Shown here piece after piece: positions 1-6,701 of a stretch of 17,680 nucleotides of DNA. The stretch lies in assembly GCA_022572335.1 (NCBI GenBank), contig JACZWD010000029.1:1-17680 (forward strand), given 5' to 3'. Every line of letters begins with the position of its first letter. Within the stretch, counting starts at the first letter, position 1. The notes beneath the pieces were generated by a model. The model did no database searches. It was not told where the DNA came from and saw only the letters and a list, made by a program, of their open reading frames with translations. This stretch comes from Pseudomonadota bacterium. Its GTDB lineage: Bacteria; Pseudomonadota; Alphaproteobacteria; Rhodospirillales; 2-02-FULL-58-16. A program made the position numbers and the translations under genes.

Positions 1-412
1 CCGAGTCTCCACGAGCCTCATACACCGAAGCGAGGTTGTTCATCGTCGTCGCAACGCTCGGGTGCTCAGGTCCCAGCGCCATCCGGGATAAGTGAAGGCT
101 CTCTTCGTACAGCACTTGCGCCTTCTCGTACTCTCCCAAGTCGTGAATTAAGGCGCCGTAGTTGTTGAGTAGCGTGACACGTTGTTGATTCTCTTCAGGA
201 TATTCCGCCAGCAACGACTCGTAGATCGCCTTCGCCTTTGAATAATCACCGACTCGCCGGAGCTCATTTGCAAGGAGGGCTCTTGCGCGTAACTCGCCAG
301 ATGGATCTGACTCGCCGTAATCCTCGATAGCTCTCGATACAAGCTCATCAAGACTGAGCAGATGTCTTTCCTTGACAATTGCGGCAAGCTTTCGCGCTAG
401 TGGGTCCTTCAT
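1..412 (-). CDS. TPR-repeat protein, N-terminal part (runs off window)
   Basis: This is an open frame of 137 codons from an ATG at 410-412 to the window edge with no stop, so the C-terminal part is missing. The visible protein has a charged N-terminus, then helical repeats at about residues 41-70, 76-110 and 118-137. The last two have the kinesin-light-chain/TPR_12 style, with LLNNYGALIHDLGEYEKAQV and then LGPEHPSVATTMNNLASVYE. Such repeats are protein-protein interaction scaffolds, and in bacteria they often precede CHAT, NB-ARC or NACHT effector domains; whether one follows here cannot be seen. The ATG overlaps the stop of the upstream membrane-protein gene (ATGA), so the two are probably translationally coupled. 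Base composition is nearer 50% GC than the trp genes, which suggests an accessory origin. Confidence 0.85.
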   Translation of the reverse strand, partial: MKDPLARKLAAIVKERHLLSLDELVSRAIEDYGESDPSGELRARALLANELRRVGDYSKAKAIYESLLAEYPEENQQRVTLLNNYGALIHDLGEYEKAQVLYEESLHLSRMALGPEHPSVATTMNNLASVYEARGDS

Positions 413-828
413 CGCCGCCGTTCCTTGGTATCGTCGTCGGAGGTGATGCTTTCATTCGCTTGTATCTCTTCAATGAGAGCATCTATCGACTGGGTCCGAA
501 ATGCGCGTCTTAACGCTAGCAGCAACCACAACAACGATAGTGCTGCTGAGATGACGAAGATCGCGTGCCAAGTGGCGGCGGGCAGCAGGGCATCATGGAA
601 GTCGGCCGAAACCAAGGCAAGCAACAGCGCTATGAGAAGGGATAGGGGAGCTATCCACTCCTTTCCCTTTTCCGCTTCAGACAAGTAAGCCTGAAGGCAG
701 AGTCTGAGCTTGTCCTCCGTAGTCACAACAACGGACTGTGATACATTCAGACTCACCCTCTCCACGGATACCAACCGCTGGATCATAAGGTCCGACTGCT
801 CGCCCTTTTCTTCGCCTTCATTCGTCAT
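409..828 (-). CDS. Small two-helix membrane protein coupled to TPR protein
   Basis: The product is a 139-residue protein I do not recognise as a named family. It has a polar N-terminal half (1-55), two hydrophobic segments at about 58-75 and 85-107, and a charged C-terminal tail rich in Asp, Glu and Arg. This predicts a hairpin membrane protein with both tails on the same side, probably cytoplasmic given the Arg cluster just after the second helix. The start is chosen because a GGAG lies about 10 bases upstream of the ATG. The stop overlaps the start of the TPR gene by ATGA, so the two products probably act together, for example as a membrane anchor and a scaffold. Codon use is less GC-rich than in the housekeeping genes to the right. 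The function is unknown. Confidence 0.7.
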   Translation of the reverse strand: MTNEGEEKGEQSDLMIQRLVSVERVSLNVSQSVVVTTEDKLRLCLQAYLSEAEKGKEWIAPLSLLIALLLALVSADFHDALLPAATWHAIFVISAALSLLWLLLALRRAFRTQSIDALIEEIQANESITSDDDTKERRR

Positions 829-861
829 CGGACGTCAGCTCCGGTTAATGAGACGCCGAAC

Positions 862-987
862 TTACGACACTGCAGTATCCAGATAAGACCGCCGTCTGAT
901 TTTCTTGCCACAAAAGACGCAGTGCGGAAACTGTTCTACGTAGTTCACACTCACTGTCTTATCGGAGTCTTCGCAACGCTAGGGCAT
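862..987 (-). pseudogene. Decayed small zinc-ribbon ORF
   Basis: Reading leftward from an ATG at 985-987, the frame gives MP, then a TAG stop, then RCEDSDKTVSVNYVEQ and FPHCVFCGKKIRRR, ending at TAA (862-864). The phrase NYVEQFPxCxxCGKK resembles the second knuckle of small phage-type zinc-ribbon proteins. The expected first CxxC reads C-E-D-S, and an in-frame stop sits at codon 3. Both suggest a remnant rather than a working gene. A GTG-started 31-codon product after the stop cannot be excluded. Confidence 0.3.
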
Positions 988-1849
988 CTTATTTGGTTTC
1001 CGTGAAATATTGCTTCTTTCCTTATAAGGTACAGCGGACTGCGGCACACCATCTCTTACCCATTTCGTCAGCAGCGATTTGCTGATTTGGTATAGATCAC
1101 CCCTCTGTGGTGCCTCCAAGGCACGCAGCCTGTTTCATTGTAGGAAGAACGGCGCGCTCGGTCCACGTCGTAAAGATTTCCGGTTTCCGTAGCCCATCAA
1201 ACGTCCGGTAATGGCTATACCCGGACTCAATCACCGCACCGGAACGACGACCGCTTTCATCCGCAAAGCCGACATTCAGGCCCGCTTTGCGCTTTCCGCG
1301 CATCGAATTTCAAACCGAGGCACTACCAGCTTGCCACCTCTCGTGTGGACGCCTATCCTCGGCGCATGTGCCGAAACGTCACTTCCGAGCAGCGAATCGA
1401 GGGCTGGCGCGCCACCGTTGAATTGCTGCGGGTATTCAGGCCAGGTCGAGTTGGCGGTATGGCGGCAGCGTTGGTGGCTTACCTTCAACGGAGCATCTTT
1501 GCGGCCGGCGCACGTCGAGTGTGACGTCCGCCATTTCCTATCCGTGACCCTAATGTATCCAGTGCCGTGGACGGGTTCCGCCACCGGCATCGCACCGTGC
1601 CAAATGGTGGCGTCGTTAATTGAGCCGCGATTGTCTCCTTGTGGCTGAAGCTGTTGAAGAACTCGCAGGAAGGCAGTGACCGCGCAATAATGGAATCGAC
1701 GGCAGCACCAGTGCGAATCTTTGTTGCGTCAGTGGACGTGTCGACGAATCAATCTTGCGCCTCGGACCTCCCCAAATAGTTCTTCAAAACCCTCGGCGAC
1801 AAGCAGACATCTTCCGGGCAATCCTGAAATCCCTTTATGCGTAAAGGTC
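988..1849. other. Intergenic stretch without a recognisable gene
   Basis: About 860 bases between the zinc-ribbon remnant and the xerC stop. Open frames exist on both strands (for example 1211-1648 plus, 1276-1590 minus and 1097-1303 minus), but none gives a familiar domain or a convincing ribosome site, and they overlap one another. Composition is mixed and lower in GC than the region to the right. A 6-bp inverted repeat, CCTTTA/TAAAGG (1832-1847), sits just past the xerC stop but lacks a T-run on either side. I see no tRNA, transposase or repeat array. Confidence 0.5.
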
Positions 1850-2848
1850 CTAACGCCGCCGCGCCCGCGGATGGGCCTTCCGGTAGACGGCCGTCAGGTG
1901 CCCCGCGTCGACGGCGGTGTAGCGCTGGGTGGTCGACAACGACGCGTGGCCGAGCAGCTCCTGGATGGTGCGCAGGTCGCCGCCGCCGGACAACAGGTGG
2001 GTGGCGAAACTGTGGCGCAGCGCGTGCGGCGTCGCCGTCTCCGGCAGGCCGAGGAGCGCCCTCAGGCGCCGCACCTGCCGTTGCACCACCCCCGGGTTCA
2101 GGCGCTTGCCGCGCACGCCGACGAACAGCGGATCGTCGCCGCCCAGGGGATAGGGACAGGCGGCGAGGTAGTCGTCCATGGCCCGCGCGACCACGGGCAG
2201 CACGGGCACCATGCGCTGTTTGTTGCCCTTGCCGGTGACCACCATGGTATCGCCCGCCTTCGCCGCCGGCGCCTGGCCCCGGTTCAGGGCCAGCGCCTCT
2301 CCGATGCGCAGCCCGCACCCGTAGAGCAGGAGCAGAAGCGCCGTGTCCCGCCGGGCGACCCACGGTTCGTCGCTCAGGTCGCCGACCGCCTCGACCGCCA
2401 TGCGCGCGTCCACTACGGTCAGCGCCTTGGGGATGGATTGGGGAACCCGCGGCGTGCGGATGGCGCCGATGGCGGCGTTGTGGACCAGGCCGGCGCGATC
2501 GAGAAACCGGAAAAAGCCGCGCAGGGTGGACATGGCGCGGGCCACGGACGTGCGCCCCAGGCCCGCGCCGGCGCGGCTGGCGAGATAGCCGCGGAAGTCG
2601 GCCGGCGTCAGGCCATCTAAGTCGCGCAACCCCGGGGGGAACCCCAGGTGTCCGGCGAGGAAGCGAAAAAAGGCCGCCACATCCCGTCCATAGGCGTCCA
2701 CGGTGTGGCGCGATGCCCGCCGTTCGTGGGCCAGCCACCCCCGCCAGTCCTCGATGGCGGAGACCACGGCCGGCTCGGCGACGTAAGCGGCGGCCGGTGA
2801 TTCCGGCCCTTGCCCGTGGGCGTCCGGCAGAGGGTGCTGATCGGCCAT
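1850..2848 (-). CDS. xerC: Tyrosine recombinase, XerC type
   Basis: The product is a 332-residue tyrosine recombinase. The N-terminal SAM-like core-binding domain covers about residues 28-120 (SRHTVDAYGRDVAAFFRFLA) and the catalytic domain about 140-325. All catalytic residues are visible: R181 (GCGLRIGEAL), K207 (TGKGNKQR), H275 and R278 (HALRHSFATH), H301 (LLGHASLSTTQRY) and nucleophile Y310. XerC acts with XerD at dif to resolve chromosome dimers at division. The assignment to XerC over XerD or a phage integrase rests on overall similarity and on the DUF484 gene 20 bases upstream, a pairing known in other proteobacteria. The chosen ATG has AGGG about 7 bases before it. The protein is slightly longer than typical XerC (about 300) because of an N-terminal extension of roughly 25 residues. 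Confidence 0.93.
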   Translation of the reverse strand: MADQHPLPDAHGQGPESPAAAYVAEPAVVSAIEDWRGWLAHERRASRHTVDAYGRDVAAFFRFLAGHLGFPPGLRDLDGLTPADFRGYLASRAGAGLGRTSVARAMSTLRGFFRFLDRAGLVHNAAIGAIRTPRVPQSIPKALTVVDARMAVEAVGDLSDEPWVARRDTALLLLLYGCGLRIGEALALNRGQAPAAKAGDTMVVTGKGNKQRMVPVLPVVARAMDDYLAACPYPLGGDDPLFVGVRGKRLNPGVVQRQVRRLRALLGLPETATPHALRHSFATHLLSGGGDLRTIQELLGHASLSTTQRYTAVDAGHLTAVYRKAHPRARRR

Positions 2849-2868
2849 CGTATACCCTGTCTACCCCG

Positions 2869-3597
2869 TCAGGCCGGCTTTTCCCGCCATCCGTGGACGC
2901 AGCATTCCAGCATCCTGGCCATGAAGCGGATCAACTCGGTGCCCTGACCCGGGTGAAAGGCGCGCTTGCGCGATCCCAGGGCGAGCAGTCCCACGGGCGT
3001 CGTCGGATTCGGGCGCAGACGGGCCAGCGCCGCCGAGCGCACCAGGCCGGCGGCGGCGGCGAAGACCGTCCCGTCATCGGTCATGTCGCGCACCAGGACG
3101 ACGTCCTGGTCGGCGCCGCCGAGCAGGTGGTCCACGGTCCCGTCGGCGAAGCGGCGGACATCCGCGCCATCCACGCCGGCCACCGGCCTCGAGCCGGTCT
3201 CGAAGCCGATGGCGACCACGTCCACGTCCAGAAGCAGCGGCAAATCGTCGTTGACCACCCGCACCATGTGCTCGAAATCACCGGCCGCGAGCATGGCCAG
3301 CACGGCGGCGTGGGCGCGGGTCTGGCTCGACAGGTTGCTGCGGCTGGTCTCGATGATCTCCTGGGCGCAGGCGCGCAGGCTGTCGACCTCGTCGCGCAGG
3401 CGCTCCAGGATGAACCGCTGCATGTCCACCACGCGGTCGCCCTGCCAGCGCGCCGGCGGGGTCATGGCCGCCAGCACGTCGGCGTGGCGGGTGAAGAAGT
3501 CGGGATGGCGGCGCAGATAGCCGGCGACCCGGGCCTCGGAAAGTCCGCCCCTGGCCGGCCCCGGCGCAACCAGGGCGTCTTTTTTCTTTTGGGTCAT
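2869..3597 (-). CDS. DUF484 family protein
   Basis: The product is a DUF484 protein of 242 residues from the ATG at 3595-3597 (MTQKKKDAL). The frame stays open 19 codons further upstream to a TTG, but the ATG gives the usual family N-terminus. The signature LSEARVAGYLRRHPDFFTRH near the N-terminus, then RVVDMQRFILERLRDEVDSL (a helical, coiled-coil-like segment), leads into a GAF-like C-terminal domain with VGLLALGSRKRAFHPG near its end. The biochemical role of the family is unknown; the gene is widely linked to xerC. Here it lies 20 bases upstream of xerC on the same strand and is probably co-transcribed. Its own upstream region is occupied by the 269-bp hairpin element, so any promoter must sit in the roughly 70 bases between them or within the element. 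Confidence 0.9.
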   Translation of the reverse strand: MTQKKKDALVAPGPARGGLSEARVAGYLRRHPDFFTRHADVLAAMTPPARWQGDRVVDMQRFILERLRDEVDSLRACAQEIIETSRSNLSSQTRAHAAVLAMLAAGDFEHMVRVVNDDLPLLLDVDVVAIGFETGSRPVAGVDGADVRRFADGTVDHLLGGADQDVVLVRDMTDDGTVFAAAAGLVRSAALARLRPNPTTPVGLLALGSRKRAFHPGQGTELIRFMARMLECCVHGWREKPA

Positions 3598-3669
3598 GGC
3601 TTGGATCTTGCCTTTCCGGGAAGGGACGCACGAAACACAATCCCAATTCGCCAAGCGAACGGGAGCCGC

Positions 3670-3938
3670 TAGTACCCTCTATCATAATAGGATGGTACGT
3701 GTGATCGTCTTTTCGCGTCTTTTGGGCAGGAAGCGTCGCGCCGGCGATGCGGGACATCGTCAAGCGGCGCTGACGCCCCCAAAAGGCGCGAAAAGCGACC
3801 CTTTGGGCGGCCATGGGTGGCCATCGGACGTCGTCGCGCGGCTCTCATGATGGGTCCCCATCACGTCGAACCGCGCTCCTAGCCGAATGGCCACCCATGA
3901 CCGTCACACGTGTCATCCTATTATGATAGAGGGTACTA
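3670..3938. mobile_element. 269-bp MITE-like element with 35-bp TIRs and two internal hairpins
   Basis: The ends 3670-3704 and 3904-3938 are inverted repeats: 33 of 35 positions match and the outer 25 are perfect (TAGTACCCTCTATCATAATA then GGATG). Inside are two further long hairpins. The first is 3709-3795, with an 18-bp outer stem carrying one mismatch, CTTTTCGCGTCTTTTGGG against its partner, and a CGATG/CATCG tip. The second is 3811-3900, with stem CATGGGTGGCCAT, inner GCGCGG/CCGCGC and tip TGATGGG-TC-CCCATCA. No open frame is convincing. The TA at each outer boundary is consistent with a TA target duplication, as for IS630/mariner-type elements, but the family is not identified. Transcribed, it would fold as a three-way junction. 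It abuts trpC and may terminate or modulate transcription between trpC and DUF484. Confidence 0.8.
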
Positions 3939-4751
3939 TGCCCTCCTGGCGGCGGCCCGGGGGCGGGCGAGCAGGGCGCGGGTCGCCGCCTCCACGTCGC
4001 CGGCGCGCATCAGGGATTCGCCGATGAGGAAGCAGTTGGCGCCGGCCCTGGACATGCGGGCCAGGTCGCCGGCGCCGCCGAGCCCGCTTTCGCTGACCAC
4101 GATGCGGTCCGCCGGGACGGCGGACGCCAGCCGCTCGGTGGCGGACAGGTCCACGGCGAGGGTCTTGAGGTCGCGGTTGTTGATCCCGATGAGGCGGGCC
4201 TGCAGGGCCAGGGCGCGGTCCAGCTCGGCCCTGTCGTGGACCTCGACCAGGACATCCATGCCCAGCTCCCGGGCCGCGTCGTCCAGCTCCCGCGCGCAGG
4301 CGTCGTCCACCGCCGCCATGATCACCAGCACGCAATCGGCCCCCAGCGCCCGGGATTCGACGATCTGGTAGGGATCGAACAGGAAGTCCTTGCGCAGAAC
4401 GGGCAATCGGGTCGCGGCGCGGGCGGTGATCAGGAACCCGTCCGCGCCCTGGAAGTAGGGCATGTCGGTGAGCACGGAAACGCACGCGGCGCCGCCGGCC
4501 TCGAAGGCCCCGGCCAGGGCCGCCGGATCGAAGTCGGCGCGCAGCAGGCCCCGGGACGGCGAGGCCCGCTTGATCTCGGCGATCAGGCCGTAGCCGCCGG
4601 CACGGACGGCCGCCGCCAGGCGGTCGGCGAAACCGCGCACCGGCGGCGCCTTCTCGGCGACCGCCGCGACGGCGCCCAGGGGACGGCGCTGTTTGTTGCG
4701 TGAGACGTGTTCGCGCTTGTCGGCCAGGATGCGCGCCAGGATGTCGCTCAT
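3936..4751 (-). CDS. trpC: Indole-3-glycerol phosphate synthase
   Basis: The product is a 271-residue (beta/alpha)8 enzyme that converts carboxyphenylaminodeoxyribulose 5-phosphate to indole-3-glycerol phosphate with loss of CO2 and water, in the cytoplasm. Visible motifs are AEIKRASPSRG (58-68, catalytic E59 and K61), LRKDFLFDPYQI (119-130, K121), LVEVHD (E170), GINNRDLKT (189-197), VSESGL (219-224) and the phosphate-binding GESLM (244-248). Length matches the monofunctional family. The start ATG overlaps the trpD stop (ATGA), so it is the last gene of trpGDC. The stop codon TAG (3936-3938) is formed by the first bases of the adjacent inverted-repeat element. The last residues (RPRAAARRA) may therefore be followed by a stop that is not the ancestral one. 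The moaC-moeA genes that often follow trpC in related bacteria are absent. Confidence 0.97.
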   Translation of the reverse strand: MSDILARILADKREHVSRNKQRRPLGAVAAVAEKAPPVRGFADRLAAAVRAGGYGLIAEIKRASPSRGLLRADFDPAALAGAFEAGGAACVSVLTDMPYFQGADGFLITARAATRLPVLRKDFLFDPYQIVESRALGADCVLVIMAAVDDACARELDDAARELGMDVLVEVHDRAELDRALALQARLIGINNRDLKTLAVDLSATERLASAVPADRIVVSESGLGGAGDLARMSRAGANCFLIGESLMRAGDVEAATRALLARPRAAARRA

Positions 4752-5815
4752 GGGGAAGCGCCTTCGTCCCCGGCGGGCGCGGAATTGGTGATGGCCACCA
4801 GTTTTTCCAGGGCCGCCCGCGCCTTTCCCCCGTCGATGGCCGCCGCCGCCAGGGCCACGCCGTCCTTCAGGGTGCCGGCCCTGCCGGCGACGATGAGGGC
4901 GGCGGCGGCGTTATAGAGCACCACGTCGCGGAAGGGCCCGGGTTCGCCGTCCAGCATCGCCCGCATGGCCGCCGCGTTGGTCCCGGGGTCGCCTCCCTTG
5001 AGGTCTTCGGGGGCGGCGCGGGAAAGGCCGGCGTCCTCGGGCGTCACCTCGAAGGAGCGCACCTGGCCGTCCGCGAGCTCGGCCACATAGGACACGTCCG
5101 TGGTCGTCAGTTCGTCCAGGCCGTCGGCGCCGTGCACCACCCAGGCCCGCTCGCTGCCCAGATTGCCCAGCACCCGCGCCATGGGCTCGATCCAGTGGCG
5201 GGCGAAGACGCCGGTGAACTGGCGCTTGACCCCCGCCGGGTTGGACAGGGGCCCGAGCAGGTTGAAGATCGTGCGCGTGCCCAGCTCGACCCGTGGCCCG
5301 CCCACGTGGCGCATGGCGCCGTGGTGGCGGGGCGCCATCAGGAACCCGATACCCGCCTCCCACAGGGCCTTTTTCACCAGCCCCATGTCGGCGTCGATAT
5401 TGACCCCCAGCGCCGCCAGCACGTCGGCGGCGCCGCACCGGGACGACAGCGCCCTGTTACCGTGCTTGGCGACGGGCACGCCGGCGCCGGCCACCACCAG
5501 CGCCGCGCCGGTGGAGATGTTGAACGTGCCCGAGGCGTCGCCGCCGGTGCCGACCACGTCGATGGCGCCGGCCGGCGCGTCGACGCGCAGGGCCTTGGCG
5601 CGCATGGTGCGCACGGCGCCGGTGATCTCTTCCACGGTCTCTCCGCGCACCCTGAGGGCCATCAGGAAGGCGCCGATCTGGGCCGGCGTGGCGTCGCCCG
5701 ACATGATGATGTCGAAGGCGGCCTCGGCCTCGTCGGCGTCCAGGCGGCCGCCGTCCGCCAGCTTCGCCAGCACCGGCTTCATGTCCTGGTTGGCGTCTTT
5801 GGCAGACCCGGTCAT
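4748..5815 (-). CDS. trpD: Anthranilate phosphoribosyltransferase
   Basis: The product is a 355-residue enzyme that joins anthranilate to PRPP to give phosphoribosyl-anthranilate. The family hallmarks are present: the PRPP-binding GTGGD loop (89-93), NISTG (99-103), KHGNR (117-121), the anthranilate-site segment HHGAMRHVGGPRVELG (164-179), and RTIFNLLGPLSNP (181-193). The small helical N-terminal domain (about 12-75) with MSGDATPAQIGAFLMALRVRG is intact. The gene overlaps trpG upstream and trpC downstream by four bases each (ATGA at both junctions), which is strong evidence for a coupled trpGDC operon. The chosen start is the coupled ATG. An internal Met at residue 12 would give the shorter N-terminus seen in many homologues but would lose the overlap. 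Confidence 0.97.
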   Translation of the reverse strand: MTGSAKDANQDMKPVLAKLADGGRLDADEAEAAFDIIMSGDATPAQIGAFLMALRVRGETVEEITGAVRTMRAKALRVDAPAGAIDVVGTGGDASGTFNISTGAALVVAGAGVPVAKHGNRALSSRCGAADVLAALGVNIDADMGLVKKALWEAGIGFLMAPRHHGAMRHVGGPRVELGTRTIFNLLGPLSNPAGVKRQFTGVFARHWIEPMARVLGNLGSERAWVVHGADGLDELTTTDVSYVAELADGQVRSFEVTPEDAGLSRAAPEDLKGGDPGTNAAAMRAMLDGEPGPFRDVVLYNAAAALIVAGRAGTLKDGVALAAAAIDGGKARAALEKLVAITNSAPAGDEGASP

Positions 5816-6399
5816 GCCGCCATGTTTCCCCGCGCCGCCATGTCGAGGAAATTCCTGAGCAACCGGTGGCCGTGCTCCGACGCGATGCTTTCGGGGTGGA
5901 ACTGGACGCCGTGGATGGGCATTTCCCGGTGGGCCAGGCCCTGGATGACGCCGTCGTCGCTGTCCGCCGTCACCCGCAGGCAGTCCGGCAGGCCGTCACG
6001 GGCCACTACCAGGGAATGATAGCGCGTCGCCGTGAAGGGGCTGGGAATGCCCTCGAACACGCCGCCGCCCCGGTGGCGGATGGGACTGACCTTGCCGTGC
6101 ATGGGTTTGGGCCCGCGCACCACGCGGCCGCCGAAGGCCTGGCCGATGCACTGGTGGCCCAGGCACACGCCGAGGATGGGGATGCGTCCGGCGGCCTTGG
6201 CGATCAGCTCCAGGCAGATACCGGCGCGGTCGGGATCGCAGGGACCCGGCGAGAGGACGATTCCCTCGGGGTCCAGGGCCATCGCCTCGTCGGCGCCGAG
6301 GGCGTCGTTGCGCCTCACCTCGACCCCGGCGCCGAGCTCGCCCAGGTAGTGGCGCAGGTTGTAGGTGAAGCTGTCGTAATTGTCGATTAAGAGAAACAT
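5812..6399 (-). CDS. trpG: Anthranilate synthase component II (glutamine amidotransferase)
   Basis: The product is a 195-residue class I glutamine amidotransferase. The N-terminus MFLLIDNYDSFTYNL is typical of TrpG/PabA. The catalytic triad is visible: C79 in LGVCLGHQ, and H168 and E170 in VQFHPES. The oxyanion-hole region is LSPGPCDP (49-56). It supplies ammonia to TrpE to make anthranilate from chorismate, and could also serve PabB if the cell has no separate PabA. The neighbours downstream are trpD and trpC in an overlapping operon, which favours TrpG over PabA. The ribosome site is weak (TTAGAG before the ATG). The partner gene trpE is not adjacent but about 8.3 kb away on the same strand, so trpG is here the first gene of its operon. 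Confidence 0.96.
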   Translation of the reverse strand: MFLLIDNYDSFTYNLRHYLGELGAGVEVRRNDALGADEAMALDPEGIVLSPGPCDPDRAGICLELIAKAAGRIPILGVCLGHQCIGQAFGGRVVRGPKPMHGKVSPIRHRGGGVFEGIPSPFTATRYHSLVVARDGLPDCLRVTADSDDGVIQGLAHREMPIHGVQFHPESIASEHGHRLLRNFLDMAARGNMAA

Positions 6400-6494
6400 T
6401 TCAAAACTCTAAGCACACGTTCTTCAACCTGAATGTGAAAACGGATGGCCCATGGCCCGCCCCGCCCGGGCCACCCACCGGGGAGCCGGCCGGA

Positions 6495-6523
6495 ATCATG
6501 CAGTGCGGCCCTGCCAGCGTCAA
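6495..6523 (-). promoter_or_regulatory. Candidate sigma70 promoter for trpGDC
   Basis: On the minus strand, TTGACG (6518-6523) and CATGAT (6495-6500) are separated by 17 bases, about 100 bases upstream of the trpG ATG. It is the best -35/-10 pair I found in the region between trpG and the copper promoter. No tryptophan-rich leader peptide or obvious attenuator follows it. This is inferred from consensus alone. Confidence 0.4.
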
Positions 6524-6558
6524 GTGCGGCCCGCCCGGACCGCCGGCCGCGAAACCCC

Positions 6559-6589
6559 TTGACCTTCCAGTCACTGGAAGGTCCATACT
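6559..6589 (+). promoter_or_regulatory. CueR/MerR-type copper-responsive promoter with 23-bp palindromic operator
   Basis: The -35 TTGACC (6559-6564) and -10 CATACT (6584-6589) are separated by 19 bases, the overlong spacer typical of MerR-family activated promoters. The spacer is filled by a perfect 11-1-11 palindrome at 6561-6583, with half-site GACCTTCCAGT around a central C. The ACCTTCC/GGAAGGT core matches known CueR operators. It faces the Met/His-rich protein, CopA and CueR genes and lies about 115 bases before the first ATG. The regulator is encoded at the end of the same unit. Confidence 0.9.
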
Positions 6590-6701
6590 GCGGTCCATGG
6601 ACGGATAACCGGAAGGTCGGGCCCGTTTCCGCCTGCGGCCGGACATCGTTGGCAAAGGGGCATTCTGGACGTCCATACCGCCCAAAAGGAAGGAGGAAAC
6701 C

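Noticed and set aside
1097..1590. Two overlapping minus-strand frames (1097-1303, 1276-1590) that could be one frameshifted gene
   Set aside because: Neither half resembles a family I know and no ribosome site is convincing; a frameshifted relic is possible but not supportable from sequence alone.
1832..1847. Small hairpin CCTTTA-TGCG-TAAAGG right after the xerC stop as a terminator
   Set aside because: The stem is only 6 bp, AT-rich, and not followed by a T-run in the xerC direction.
4700..6019. Plus-strand open frame of 439 codons opposite trpD/trpG
   Set aside because: Antisense shadow; low-complexity G/H/R/A composition and no ribosome site, while trpC, trpD and trpG on the other strand are complete.
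6400..6494. Tryptophan attenuator or leader peptide upstream of trpG
   Set aside because: The only short ATG frames there lack consecutive Trp codons and no competing terminator hairpin with a T-run is present.
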